A stretch of DNA of 64,000 nucleotides from Isoetes taiwanensis (taxonomy: Eukaryota; Streptophyta; Lycopodiopsida; Isoetales; Isoetaceae), in assembly GCA_021234155.1 (NCBI GenBank), contig JAJEKV010000005.1:9106216-9170215 (forward strand). The letters run 5' to 3'. The translations under genes and the position numbers were made by a program. The notes under the pieces are model-generated. The model did not search any database, had not been told where the DNA came from, and saw only the letters and a program-made list of their open reading frames with translations. Shown here in pieces: positions 11,127 through 23,900 of the stretch (the stretch's first letter is position 1; each line of letters begins with the position of its first letter).

Positions 11127-12197
11127 ATGGTTAACCGCGTGCTGAACAAGCTACTACCACCTTTTGTAGTATCTAGTTTGTCCAGTTCGGAGGGAGCCCT
11201 GGTCCAGGACGTTGTTTGTCATGATACCACATCTTCTCCATCTCGTTCCTCAGCAACCTCCTCGTTGCTCATCTTCGACACTCCGAGTCCAGAAACAAAC
11301 AGATTGCCACAACCCTTCCAGCCGTCATCAAGTCCTGCACAAAACAGACTGCCCCCTCCATTCATTCCATCACCACCTGTACGTAACATGCTTCCACTAC
11401 CCTTTGTTCCTCCCCCCCAAAGCGCACAGGCTCCACATGCAAAGGTTACTCGGAACAGGCTCCACCCACCCTTTGTAGTATCTCCATCACCATAGAAGTG
11501 CAAGGTCTGCTGCATGGTCTGAAGAATACGAGATCCACCACAACTTCTCTCAATATGACTTCAACACAAATGAGGATGATGTTGCAGCTTCAACACCTCG
11601 ACACACAAATATTGTGACACATGGGTTTGCAGAGTTTCAAAGTGTAGTAAGAGATATGTTTGCAAGAACTCCTCAACAAGATGCTACCACAACATTTGCT
11701 ACCACAACAGATTATGGCCCATCTCCTACATTTAACACCGTGCCTCCGACTTTTCTGGGAACAGCTTCACGAGGCCTCTTTCCCTCTAGAAACACACCAG
11801 TGAGGGTAGAGGAGGCCACTCCAAGAGTAGAACTCTCGTCCGAAGATGAAGGCAACAATGACCAACGAGATTACATGTTCTCCAGCCAAACTACCCAGAA
11901 ATTCAGGGTGGATTATGGGTTGAGAGCATGTTCATCTGTGAGAAGGAAAAACCTTATGGACGAGAACAAAATGAGGAGAATTCTAAGAACTACTAGATGC
12001 TGCTCATTGGGTTGCATCACCAAATTGAACATGGCTAAACTTCGTGAAATTAGAAACAGGTACAGTTCGATGACATTATCAGATCAAAATGCCTACTTGG
12101 CATACAATATAAGGCCAGACTGCAAAACATTCTTGCACTACATTAGAGGTGAACAAGTGTGCCAGAAATATTTTATGGTTGTTCACCGTCTAGGGTC
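11127..12197 (+). pseudogene. DUF7869-like element protein, 5' part
   Basis: Begins at ATG 11,127 (MVNRVLNKLLPPFVVSSLSS). A Ser/Pro-rich N-terminus repeats the motif NRLPPPF about four times. After a one-base frameshift near 11,491 the frame continues as RSARSAAWSEEYE into the segment 11,530-12,197, which contains CCSLGCITKLNMAKLREIRN and GEQVCQKYFMVVHRLGS, the type of N-terminal region seen before DUF7869. The frame is cut at 12,198 by a hAT-type MITE and resumes exactly at 34,017. It is divergent from the ParB-methyltransferase gene and shares its palindrome-rich upstream region. It is the candidate transposase of the element. Confidence 0.75.
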
Positions 12198-13353
12198 CAT
12201 GGAATAATTTAAGGGCTAAACTTAGCTATTTGGCATTTTTTTAGCACATTTTCAAAAAAAATTGGCTAAAATAAATGGAAAAAATTGGAAAAAAAATAAT
12301 AATTTTAGCTTAACTTTTTTCGGGACTGCACCAACCCTGGAGCTCTTTAGCCAAACGCTAGAAAGTAGGAGCGTGAAATTTTCTAGTGTTTAGCTAAACC
12401 ATAGAAACTTTTAGATTGAATTTCGGGCCTGTTTATCTAACATTATTGTAGTTTATATGAAATATATGACTAGTAGTGTAGTTTCTAGCATTATGAATTA
12501 ATTTGAGTCCTAGACTTTACTAGTTAGCATTATTTTAGAATGTTTTCACAAAGAAAATGACTAAAATAAGTGGAATATATTGAAAAAAAGTATAGTAATT
12601 TGGTTTAACATTTTCTGTTGGACACACCGTAGAAATTTTTTGGATGATGTTTGATGAGAGGAAAAATTTATAGAGTTTAGCTAAACCACAGAAAGTTTTG
12701 GGATTAATATCGAGCAAGTTTAGCTAAAGTCATTCTGGCTAATGTTTGGGGTCTGGGTTCGGGAACTCCTGGAAGACAGCCCTCTGTGAGGACCCGTGGA
12801 TCTAACAGGAGAGTCCGGGGGACTATGTCACGCGGGATTTGCAAGAAGAGAACAAGAAGAAGAAAACAGAACAAAAAGGAACAATGAGATGAAAATGATA
12901 AGCTTCCTTGATATCAATGACTAGTAAGGGTGCCCAGCGTTGCTGGGCATAAGTTCCTATAAATGTTTTGGTTCCTTTTTTCAAATTTGGTCATTCCAAG
13001 AACGTCGAAGATGGAAGATGTGGCATGATGATGTACGGTATTCAGTTGCATGTGTTCAAGACAGTAAGAATGTTAGTCTAGAGGATAGCAATTGTATGTG
13101 TTCAAGACAATAAGAATGTTAGTCTCTAGATGTGGTATATGCAGGTTGTGTGCCAATATTGACCCTTAAGTCTCTAGATGGGGTATACGTAGGTTGTCTG
13201 CCAATATTGACTCTTAATTTATGTAGGTACATATGTCAATGCCTTTAAGCAGTAATGAAGGGCTGTAGATATCAATGTTCAAGCTAGAGGAATTAATCAC
13301 GTATATTGACCACTAAGTATTTATTTTTATTTCAAGTCGTTTTTCCATTATCT

Positions 13354-13536
13354 TATGTCTTTTTATTTCAAGCATTTTTTTCGTTATCCTCTTATGTTAT
13401 GTGAGATTTTCTAGGGAATAACATGTATCGTTATCCTTATGTTATGTGAGATTTTCTAGGGAATAACCATGTTATTCCCTAGAAAATCTCACATAACATA
13501 AGGATAACGAAAAAATGACTTGAAATAAAAAGACAT
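13354..13536. repeat. long hairpin inside Helitron 1
   Basis: Arms of 39 bp (13,429-13,467 and 13,471-13,509) are perfect inverted copies around a 3-base loop, containing TTATCCTTATGTTATGTGAG. An extra direct copy of the arm is at 13,382-13,422. Outer arms (ATGTCTTTTTATTTCAAG at 13,354 and its complement near 13,519-13,536) extend the symmetry. Confidence 0.9.
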
Positions 13537-15167
13537 ATACATTAACCATTTAGATTTTCTAGGGAATAATAGGCAGGCAATGTTAAAAATCTATTAGTTG
13601 TTTGTGTTAGTTGTTTGTAAACAATTTATACCACAGCCTAGAAGTGTGAGAAATTTGTAAAGGAAATTTGTAGTTAAAATTGTAAAGGAACTTCGTGCGA
13701 CGTTAAAATATTTATCTTATCTATTTAATATTTACTTTAGTGGATGATGTTGAGGTGCAAAGGCGTTTCCATCTGCTGGAGTCATCCCGTCCCTTACAAT
13801 TGTCAAGGGATGGCATGCAATCTTCAAGGAATGGCATATTATGGCACTGCTTTTGGCAGCATTTGACGAAAATAAGGCCATCTCAGACAGAGGCGTTTCA
13901 TTTTGTCCTCTGTTGCTTCTCTGTGAGCATATTCAAGCCAGAAAAAATGCAGTAGAAGTCGCCAACAACAGTTCAAGTGAGGTTTTTCTTTGCTACTTTT
14001 TATATCACGTGTTTCTTCCTTGACGCAAATCTATATGATGAGATCAGGCAGAGGAAAAGTAGCGTAAAAAACTTCTTTTAAAGGAGTGGTTTTGGAGCAT
14101 CTATGTAGGGTTTTTCTCCCGTTCATGGTTCATGTTCACGACAATCTTGGCTGGTCTTGAGTTGGTTGTTCTCCAAAACAACAACCAACCGTTACAAAAC
14201 ACTAACCTCAAGATATGTACTTGTGCTTGCCGACTTTGAATTGCGGGGCAATAATAAATTTGCTATAAGGATAGCATACTTCACTAATCAATCCCTAAGG
14301 TTAAGCCCTGATAATTTGAATGCCTTGCAAAACTTATTACCTTTGCCAAAACGTGCATCACAATATTTGAATTGAGAGGATCTTCTACCAGTAGATCATG
14401 CTGGTCAATTGTCCATCCACAATGGAAGTAGTTATCACCTGAAAATCATATAAACATGCAATTTTAGTTAGAGCTCTGCTTTAATCGCAGAGGAGTCATG
14501 ATTAATCAAACAACCGGAAGTTGGAACAGAAGAAATATTCGTAGAATCGCACCACCATAGAGTTTTCTATTTTCATTGCCCTTTTTACAGAGAAATGTAA
14601 GAAACTATAAACCATTGAGCTTTTAAGATTTGAATCCCATACACAAATACTTGATAATTTTTCAAAGTTTAACATCTTCTACAAAGAATGGCTTCAACAG
14701 CTTTTGACCGGCATAGCAAACAACACTCATTTCAGCTCTCAAGATACAATAGAACTCATCACCAAGCTATATTTTATAAGTTAAGGCATGTCAAATTTAA
14801 AAAGTTGCCTTAGTTGAACTACATTATCCATGCATTTCACAGAGTAGCTCATTCATCCCAAATGTAAGGCCATGTGCAAAACGCCTCATTCGCTACAAAA
14901 TTCTCGTAAATATATCTTAATGTTCTCCATTTGCCATTCGACAAAGCTGATTATATGAATAAGCATAAACCCTCGTGATCCAAGCATCTAAAGGAGGAAA
15001 AGAGATAGAAATTTGAAACAATGCACACTTACCAAGTTGTCTCCCTAATTGGTACAATGATCTGCTTCAGAGTATGATTGCCATCTAAAAACGCATCGCG
15101 ACTTCCACATATTGTATGAATGGTCCTTGAGCCTCGCTTAACATTGCCTGTCGGTTGTGCCCATGCC

Positions 15168-16120
15168 CTATTGGCAATTCTTGGATGTGGTAAATGAGAA
15201 CATCTCGATGCTCAAACAAAGGCTCACCCTCCAACACTCCTGCAAAATCCATATAGCGATATTCGCATTACTAAAATGAATGCTATAAGAGCTACTTCTC
15301 AAGAATTTACCAGTTGCATGACTCATAAGATATTTTTCGCCATATTCTGGATCTGTCACAATCAATATTGAGATAGAATACATTGTGATTTCACCTGCTT
15401 TGTCAATTCCATATCCCCTCGCATTTACAACAATCAAGAAAGCTCTTAGATTACAACGGCCTTTGTAGCAAATGTATTTTATCCTAAAACAAACAATACC
15501 ACATTATATGCAATGTAATAATCGAGGCTACCCGAACGTTTGACTTGATCTCAACAAATATGCAAAGACATACTGGTTGCATATAAGAACAGATTGATAC
15601 AAATATTGATGGCAAGCCATATGGGTTTAAGAAGAATAGCCTAGAAACTTAGCAAAGATGACCATCCGTCTCACCATGACCATCCGGCAAGATTACCTTA
15701 AGCACACAACGAACTCTCGTGTCTCATATAGCTCACCATTTACTGCTGAAGGATTTGATGTTTGGACGGGAGCAAGCGATCCAAGCCCGGAAAAGAAAAT
15801 ATACAATAATGAAGGAGCTCACATCGTTTGTTGAAGAGGATTGTTCCTTTGAAGACTACAAAAACGCCCACCCGCTTTCGCCATAAGAAGTGACGGCCAT
15901 AGCCATAACGCAGAGCTCTAACTTGACATGACCGATAACAACCTGAAAGCAGCATTAGGATTTGGAGTAAGCCCGAAACCAATGGTCTTTTTTCACAGAG
16001 AAAAATTATAGCAGGACCAAGAGCAGGAGCACCTTCGTAGATCGCCATGGACATATTGCAACGGAAGAGGAAGAGATAAAATTTTGGGAGCACCTCAAAG
16101 CCCGGCCGCTTGCTCGCCAT
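15168..16120 (-). other. possible captured gene exons in Helitron 1
   Basis: Two minus-strand frames look protein-like: 16,120-15,740 (starts MASKRPGFEVLPKFYLFLFR) and 15,437-15,168 (contains RGYGIDKAGEITMYSISILI). They could be exons of a host gene picked up by the Helitron. I do not recognise the protein, and splice sites linking the two were not established. Confidence 0.3.
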
Positions 16121-16705
16121 AAAGAAACCCTAGAAAGGTAAGTTTGGAAGAAATAAGCCTAATGGTAAAAAATGCAGTCGAGCCAAAAAAAAAAGACAAA
16201 AATTTGGACCCTTCGATATAGCTGTGTCATTTGTGGCCCTAGGATCTAGGGCTGGATCCAAATCCGAGAATTACAAAGAAAACATTATAATATAGGATGA
16301 ACATACATGAGCTCTCGCAATCGAGAGAAAACTGAAATGAGACAAGACTCAAAACTCATCTAGAACTCATGTGTGAGCTCTAGTCATATATATAGTACAA
16401 TGGCCTTTGGCCCAATATAGACACTCTGACTGATCTCGGTGCCGACTCCTGGAAGGAGGCCTGATTTGCGGAATGTTGGCGGTGCCTCTTGAAGTGCCTA
16501 GAATCATCTTGTGCCGACGCTGGTGGTGACAGTCGTCACTTGTCTGAAGCGGGCGCTTAGGCGCAGTTTTTGACCGCGTGGGTCTTTTTGCTTGGTCTTC
16601 TCACCGAGCCTTTGATGGCTGACCCGGGGCTGATCGTGGATCCTTGAGCTTGACCTGGTCCGTCGTATGCATGAATAGTCCTGTACCAGGAGGCACAGGA
16701 CTAAC

Positions 16706-19700
16706 ACTCCCCACCAAACGACACTCGAAAGTGAAGAAAAGGAGGAAGGGTTTCGGAGGGCGAAGCCATCCGTCCGAAAGTGATCCTCTCGAATGAGGGC
16801 GGCACCATTATGGTATCTAATGAGGTCCCGGGCGGGATTGTAGAGCAGGAGGAGTGTTGATGCCAAGGGCAGGATCTGCATCAATGAGGAAACGAGCGCA
16901 CTCATATATCTTCAAGGGCGAAGATGGGCGTCTCGAAGAAACGAACCGACATTCCATGAGGAGAGGCAGGTCCGAGGCCGAAGGCAATCGACAATCGGCA
17001 TTCGGATTGCAGTGAAAAATGGGATGCCGCCGATTTAAGGAGCCGAGCAAGATGCATTTGAAAGCAGCACAAAACCCGCTTGAAGATGGATCAAGGATCC
17101 GTGAGGTGGCTGTGATTCTCGCAAGAAGGTGTCAAGACCATGAAGCGCGATCAGCCGGGCGCTGCCAACCACGCCATTAGCAATATAGATCCAATTGGGT
17201 GGTATCAAGAGTGGCACCCTCCTCCCAATGGGAGCGGGCGAACAAAACGTGGATCCCATCAAGATCCGTCCGAGATCCGAGGTGGAGTCCATCCAGCATG
17301 GCCATCCATGACCTTTGTCCAAAAGGGGAGGCGCCAATCAGAAGTCGGGAACCTGGGGCATGGAGGAACACCCAGGGAAGCATAGGGAGAAGGAACCATG
17401 CCCGTGGGCGTGGGTTGCTGAGCTTGCTCCCTGAATTCACTGACAAGAGCCGGATCAAGAGCTTGACACCAACGATCCCAAACAGAGGCAGAGAGTTGAG
17501 AGTCGACAGGAGGGCTATCCCAACCCGTGGGGACCGTCTTGCTATCCAGAAGAGCACGTAATTGATTGTAACCTGCGAGGTGCTGCATATAAACTTGTGC
17601 ATAGGGAAGATCCTCAGGATGGCCCAGATACTTCCTTATTTGTTGCAGCGCTTCCGCTTGCCAGAGAGGCAAATGATGTGCAAGCTCAGGCATGTACTCC
17701 TGATGAAGATTGTGGGTCTGAGCATGATCAGCGAGATAGGGGTTGTTATCCTGAAGCAACCATTGCAAAGTGGGGTCACCCTGAAAGTGCTGGCGTGGCC
17801 CATCCCGAAAGTTCTCCTGGGTATCACCCAGATAGAAATCATGAAAAATGTAAGCCATGGGCTGAACAATTCTGAAGGTGATAAAGTCCGGATCGGCGCA
17901 GTGTATGAGATCAAAGACCAAAAGGGCACAGCATAAACCTTTGTCTTCAATTGAGAGTTCAGGCCAGATCCGAAGAAAATCTGCAGTGCGCAGGGGAACA
18001 TCCACAGGTCCATCAGCCGCATGCCACTTCAGAAGGAATAGGTGGCGGCGGGCAACCACATAATCATGATAGCAGGAAGGAACTGGGTAGTCGAAAGGCA
18101 GGTTGCTAACAATGGTGTTATGGCCGTCAAGTTTTGCTTGAGCCTCATCGCCAGATCAATAGCTTGTCGCAAACTGTTGTTCAAGGTCACGGATCCTGTT
18201 ATCCTTTTCTAGCGTATATGATTGGTCACGGACCCGTTTTTGAGAAGTGTTGACCTGGGAGGAGGATTGCCCCGGAGCATTGAGACGAAGCACGGCAATC
18301 TCCGCGCCATCAAGAATCCTCCGCTTCGCACCTCCTGTAAGCTGATCTTGGAGAGAGGTGAGCCGAGAGGTCTGCAGTAGAAAGCTGAGCCGCCAAGGAG
18401 GCAATTTGAGCGCCCCGCCTGTAAGGTTTTGAACTTGAGTGTCAGAATTGTCACAAAGCTCGGAGTACAAGGCGTCGAGCTTAGCAATATCTTTGTCCTT
18501 GGCACCCAGGAGAGTGTCTTTGGACTTGTTTTGCTCCAATAAATCCTGAATTTTTGATTGGAGCTGAGCCTGTTGATCTGCAAGTAGGCTGATCTGATCC
18601 TGTGCACTTTTGAGATCTCAGATGGGCCCCAGAGAGAGCTCCGCGTTTGTCTTGAAGTTTGGCCTCCAAAGTTGCAACTTGTGCAAAGGGGCAGCTTGAA
18701 GGTCACAAGTACCGCGATCGTAGGCCTCTAGTGCCGCTTTGAACCCCGCATAAGAGCTTCTTGGGATTCTTGTAACTTTAGAACAAAGAGCTTTGAGCAT
18801 CCTCGGCCGATATCGATACAACAAATGACGAGGATGCCGGTGGTGGTGGAGCCCTCGGCGCCCGCCTGGTTTGTGATGTTTGTGAGAGATGGTGTGAAGG
18901 GGAGGGTGTAGCAGAGGAGGAGACAGTGACATGGGTGTGCGGATTTTTGACATGACCAGAGGAAGAAGGGCGTGAGGTGCCGACTTGGTGAGTCTGGGGA
19001 AGGGACCGCTGAGTGGAATCATGAGAATTAGGTGGTGTGGGAGGAAAGTAATGACGGATGATGGCTTGAAGGTGGCCTCCCACAGAAACTTCAGAAATAG
19101 AAGTGGCAGCCCGAAGACGGTCAACTTCTTGGAGAAGACGGTAAAACATCAATTGGGGCCAATCAATATGGTGGTTGGAGTGCGTAGCAGTGAGCACTAT
19201 ATTATAGAAAGGCTTATTGATATGGGTGTTCTTGATCGAATACCCAAGGAACTTGCGCCACAGAAACTTAACAAAAGTTTCATGAGGTTTGTCTATGTTT
19301 GTCAAGCGATGTACATTGGCTTGATAAGGAGTTGCACCAAACTCTGTGACATCTAGATCCTGTATGGCAGACCAAGATAAACAAGGGGTTTGCAAGGGAA
19401 TATGGAATACCTCGGAAATCAAGTGTTGAGTCAGTGAAATGGTGGTGCCATCGACCACGGTGGTGTATCCATGCGGGCTGTTGACGATATTGGCGATGAA
19501 CTGCTTCAATTGGTCAGGATTTGGAGCCGGGAGTTCCATTTGAGAGAATTCGTAAAGCTTCTGGCGTTCGGCGACTTCACGATTCGGGCCAACAAGGGCT
19601 TCACGGAAAGTGGGCGTCAAGAAAGATACAGACTCGAAAAGAGCCGGGTCCCTGGGAGCAGTAGCTTGAAGTGTAGAAAATTTTGGTGCAGCCATGGTAA

Positions 19701-19728
19701 AGATTTGCAGAAAAGAACAGTGATTCAA
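16706..19728 (-). pseudogene. extra 3' ORF of the Gypsy element (unknown, coiled-coil)
   Basis: Reads from ATG near 19,695 (MAAPKFSTLQATAPRDPALF) to about 17,260. The first ~200 residues are globular (VGPNREVAERQKLYEFSQME, VDGTTISLTQHLISEVFHIP), like the plant transposon ORF domains found beside retroelements. Then come a Ser/Pro/His-rich linker, a Gln/Leu/Lys-rich coiled-coil stretch near 18,610-18,160 and a C-terminal globular part (18,059-17,259, with HFQGDPTLQWLLQDNNPYLA). It is broken by frameshifts near 18,780 and 18,610 and a stop near 18,157. It has the same sense as pol, downstream of integrase. Function unknown; it may be an envelope-position or structural accessory protein. Confidence 0.6.
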
Positions 19729-20949
19729 AGGCGGAGGACGAAGTCCAAGAACGAAGGCGCAGAGGAACGAAAAGGTTTAGAACAAGGTTTAAAATGAAAC
19801 GCACTTATTTAAGAAGTGCGTTTGGAAGATTCCTTCTGAAAATTTATAAAATTCTAAAATCCCTCTAAAAAGGGCCCTTTTATTACCTTTAGTCCAAAGA
19901 TTTATAAAACTGCTCGTGAAAACAGACATTTTAAGAAGACTTAATATTAAGGAAAAACACACATAAAAAAAAATCCAATTGTAGAGGGGGAAAGAACTAC
20001 AATGAAATTCAAAGATTGACTATGGGGCAAATTCGTATGAAGAAATTAGATGCTTTTGTACCTTGTCCCTGAAAGTTTTTATATTAGCTGTTTTAGAAGA
20101 CAGGAAATTTGTTATTTCACAACCATTTTGGCTGAACATCCTAATGGACCCTAAAACACATTGGGAGGCAGTTGAACAAACTTCTTGAATGACAAACCAT
20201 TGTTTTTGCATCACATAGTATTACAAATACCAATACATCCATGATGTCTTGTAGTTAAGCTGAAGTTTTAGTTGATGATGCAGTATAAATTTATACCGAG
20301 GATACAAAAGTTGAAGTAATGAAGCCATGTGATTACATGCCCTCCTTTTTATTCTCGGAGATGTATTTCTGAACGCACATACCAATCTACAACATGGTGA
20401 TGCTCAAAAGATAGTCAACCTCCTTAGCAATGTTGAGCATAGTCATCACAATTACATCATCTGTAGCAGTGGGCACCATGCACATTTCTCTGGCAGTGAA
20501 GTATTCGTCACTTTACCCTTTCCTATATATTTTGTAAATAAATAGGTAAACTTCTGAGGGGTTGCTACTCCTCGCTCTCCTCTGGATAAACCATGTGGTT
20601 TCCTTCTAGTCAAACACCTGTGTCACCATAATATTTTGGAGTTCTTTGCCTTTAGTAGCAATTTTTTAGCTGCCTGGAGTGAAGTTCGCATGTATGTAGA
20701 GAAAAAAGTAGAAATAACAACATGATTCGACTACTTTATGCTCTAACATTGCATTACAAGCTCAGAAAATTTAGAACCGTTTTAGAACTTTTTAGACTAA
20801 AAAACTAAGAACAGTGTGTAAAATTATCCCTTATGTGTGTTACTTTAGTAGTTTTCAGTTTCCAAACCCTTTGGCGAGCAAGAAAGATCCCAAAAGATTT
20901 TACACGATATATACTTTATCTCTGGACTGCATATATATATATATACATA

Positions 20950-23900
20950 TCCTATATTATAAAATTATGATGTATGTCTGTCTTGAGTGTCGCCCTAAAA
21001 TTGGATGGCTTAGATTGAAGCCCTAAATCGGGCGGTCTTGGAAGAGGGAAAATTGGTTCTCTCCGTGATCGAGGAGTGGAGAAGGCCTACTTGCCTTATC
21101 ATCAATTGCTTCTGCTCTTTGAAATTCTTTTAGCACAAAACAAAGCAGGGGATTGCCGGCAAAAGCAGGGTCAGTATGAGCCTCAGAACAATAGAAATAC
21201 AAAAGCAACAGATGGACTGGTCCAGCAAGATTGTGCCACCACAATCTTGAGCAACGGAAGCACAGTGACTTTCTGCTTCAACGCCAACCTCTGCTTCCAT
21301 GGAAAACGTAGCTTCCTGGCTGCCAATATTGCTCTCTTCTTCTCGATACTTCTGCATCTTCCTATAAAATAAGCTACATTTCTTCTTTCACATGCATTCT
21401 AAGGCTTCACATGCATCGAGTGGCCCTCTGCTCTGTCAAAATAGGCAGTCTTTTGGATTCCCAGTTAGCGAGCAACAATGGATAATCTCTCAGGCAGCCA
21501 CTATCTAGGGCCACTGTGAGATGTATAGCAGAGGTAAAGCTTCAAATCCACTGCTATTACAGGATATATGAATAAACGATATAATGGATATATGAATGGT
21601 AACAATTGTCTTAATGCATATTTCCTTTCTCTACTTTGTAGAATGTATCTGCCGAGAATGCGCCAAAAGAGTCTCCACCGACATCTGCAAAGTTTTCAAA
21701 TTTCTGAAGCTCAAGTTCTGTCTACTTCGAAAGCGTAGCTCAGGGTAAGAACTTTGCCATAGGCATATAAAATTAGAATGCACTTTGCCATAGGCATCTA
21801 GAATTAGAACGCACGTATCAGAGTATCTGTGTTTCATTGTCAGTGCAAAAGCTATACTGAGCCTTTTCTGTTGAGTTATTGACATGATGAAGAACAATTG
21901 CTTTAGTGTGTTATCTCCAACAAGTTGAAGGACTATAATGTGGTTGTTGTCCATGTCAAACAAAGAAAAACAATTTAAGTCTACATTTTAGTTTTATGCA
22001 TATCATGAAGAAAAAAATTCAAGTTTCTTTGCATCAAAAGAATGATCATGCTGGGATTTGTGACCGCCATAGCAATTGAAGACAACACTGTATCTGGTTT
22101 ATCTGTGTTCTATTTAGGGCATGAATTTTTTCTTCGATTGTGGTAAATGCAGATGTTGTGTGATATGCAGGAGAAATATTGCAATGTTACTTGCCTTGCA
22201 TTGTTCCATATGTGAAATTGTTCCTATCTAGAGTTTTGGAACCACATGAACTCCATGATTATTTTGAAGGTAAAAGGGATGGTGCACTTTAACTATATAT
22301 TAGATGTTTCCAAACACTGTGTTTCTTTATTTTAATGGATTCAACATGACCATGGACATCATGACGAATCCTAGAAACTTCGGTAAGTTCCCTATACACA
22401 TGTATATACAAGTTGGCCTGAATGGAATTCTCGATACTAATGTATTTAAGATTTAGATTGAATTTTCATTGAACTGAATTGAATCAAAATAAAAGAGCAC
22501 ATTTCTAAGGTTGTATTGTGTTGTGCAGGGCTTTCTGATACAATGAATGCTTATTGTGGGCAAAGGCCATTCAATGGGGTGGCAGACCCTCAGATTTTGC
22601 CTTCTTCTTAATGCAATTCAACTGACTTGGGTGAGTCTATCATCCGTTCTTCTTTGGATTGGGCTGTGAGCTAGACTGAGGCTGGTGGCAGGATTCATAA
22701 GGCTTTCTCCTAAAGGAACACCATGCATGATAACATCACAATAAGCAGATTCAAGGTAAGCATCTTCTTCATTTTTGGTAGGTTAAGTTCTGGAAATAAT
22801 AACTACATGATATGCTATAGTACTAGCATGAGAACGAACATAACCTTTATCTCCTCCACCTATGCTGTAGAATCAACTCCTAGCAGTAACAGATAAATGC
22901 CACATCAATTACATGTCAAAGTGCTGCCTTTAATTGTTAGAGCAGAGTTGACTCTTAAATTCAACTCTTAACTTTGTTTGTTAAATTGCAGGATAAAACG
23001 AGCCACTAAGCTGGCGCCTACTTATAACTTCACTTCCATGAGTACCCAACGTGCATATCAATGCCTAAGATGCAACCTGGGTATACTGCGATCTAGCACT
23101 CTGAAGAAGCTGCAAATTTTAGCACAGTTTAACAGTGTTCTACTTATTCAGTAGGTATTTTGTGGTTTTTGCAAAATTGATTTCAGTCTTTACACATTTG
23201 AACAAATGAAAAGAATAGAGTCATCAAGCCAACAACTCTTAACTTTGATAAATTGCAGGATAAAACGAGCCACTAAGGTGGCGCCTACTTATAACTTTCA
23301 TGAGTACCCAACATGCATATCAATGCACTAACATGCATCCTGGTATACTGCGGTCTATCTCCATGCACCTCAACACTGTGAAGAAGCTGCAAATCACCAC
23401 AGTTTAACAATGTTCTACTTATTCAGTATGTATTTCTATAGTTTTTGCAAAATTGTTTTTAGTCTTAGCACATTAGAACAAATGAAAAAAATAGTCATCA
23501 AGCCAACAATTTTGTCAATTTTTTAATTTACTCTATATTTATTTGTTGATGTTGATTGATGTTTAGATTTTATTTCATGTGCTATTAGATTCGCAATATG
23601 CTTAGGCTTTGAATGAGACGTCTTGATTTTGTTTTGTTTTCAGTCCTCTCGCAAATGAGTTTTGTCAAAGAACAAAGAAAGTAATGACGTTTAGTTATGT
23701 ATTTTGTCTATTGTGATTTCTTTAATTTGTTTACTCTTGAAGTTTGCCTTAAAATGAAATCAATATTTCCCAACAGTATAATCTAGAGTTACCACTTGCT
23801 TGGCCACCTCGATGTTCATGCAATTTATGCAGTAGTAGATTTTGTAAGAATTTATATAACATGCAAGTCTAGCCACATCTTTATAATACAAGCAACCCAA

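Larger units (their letters stand above)
12921..16297 (-). mobile_element. non-autonomous Helitron 1
   Basis: Read on the minus strand it starts TCCTATATTATAATG and ends with the hairpin GCCCAGCAACGCTGGGC followed by ACCCTTACTAG. It lies exactly between A (12,920) and T (16,298) with no target duplication, as Helitrons do. The undisturbed LTR at 33.6 kb shows the empty site. No Rep or helicase coding region is visible, so it depends on another copy. The same termini occur in Helitron 2 at 20,950-24,957. Confidence 0.9.
12743..16705 (-). repeat. Gypsy 3' LTR, split by Helitron 1
   Basis: 12,743-12,920 plus 16,298-16,705 (about 586 bp) align with the 5' LTR at 33,403-33,979 with few differences. 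Rejoining the two parts restores the CAATGATGAACAT sequence found in the other LTR. Confidence 0.92.
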
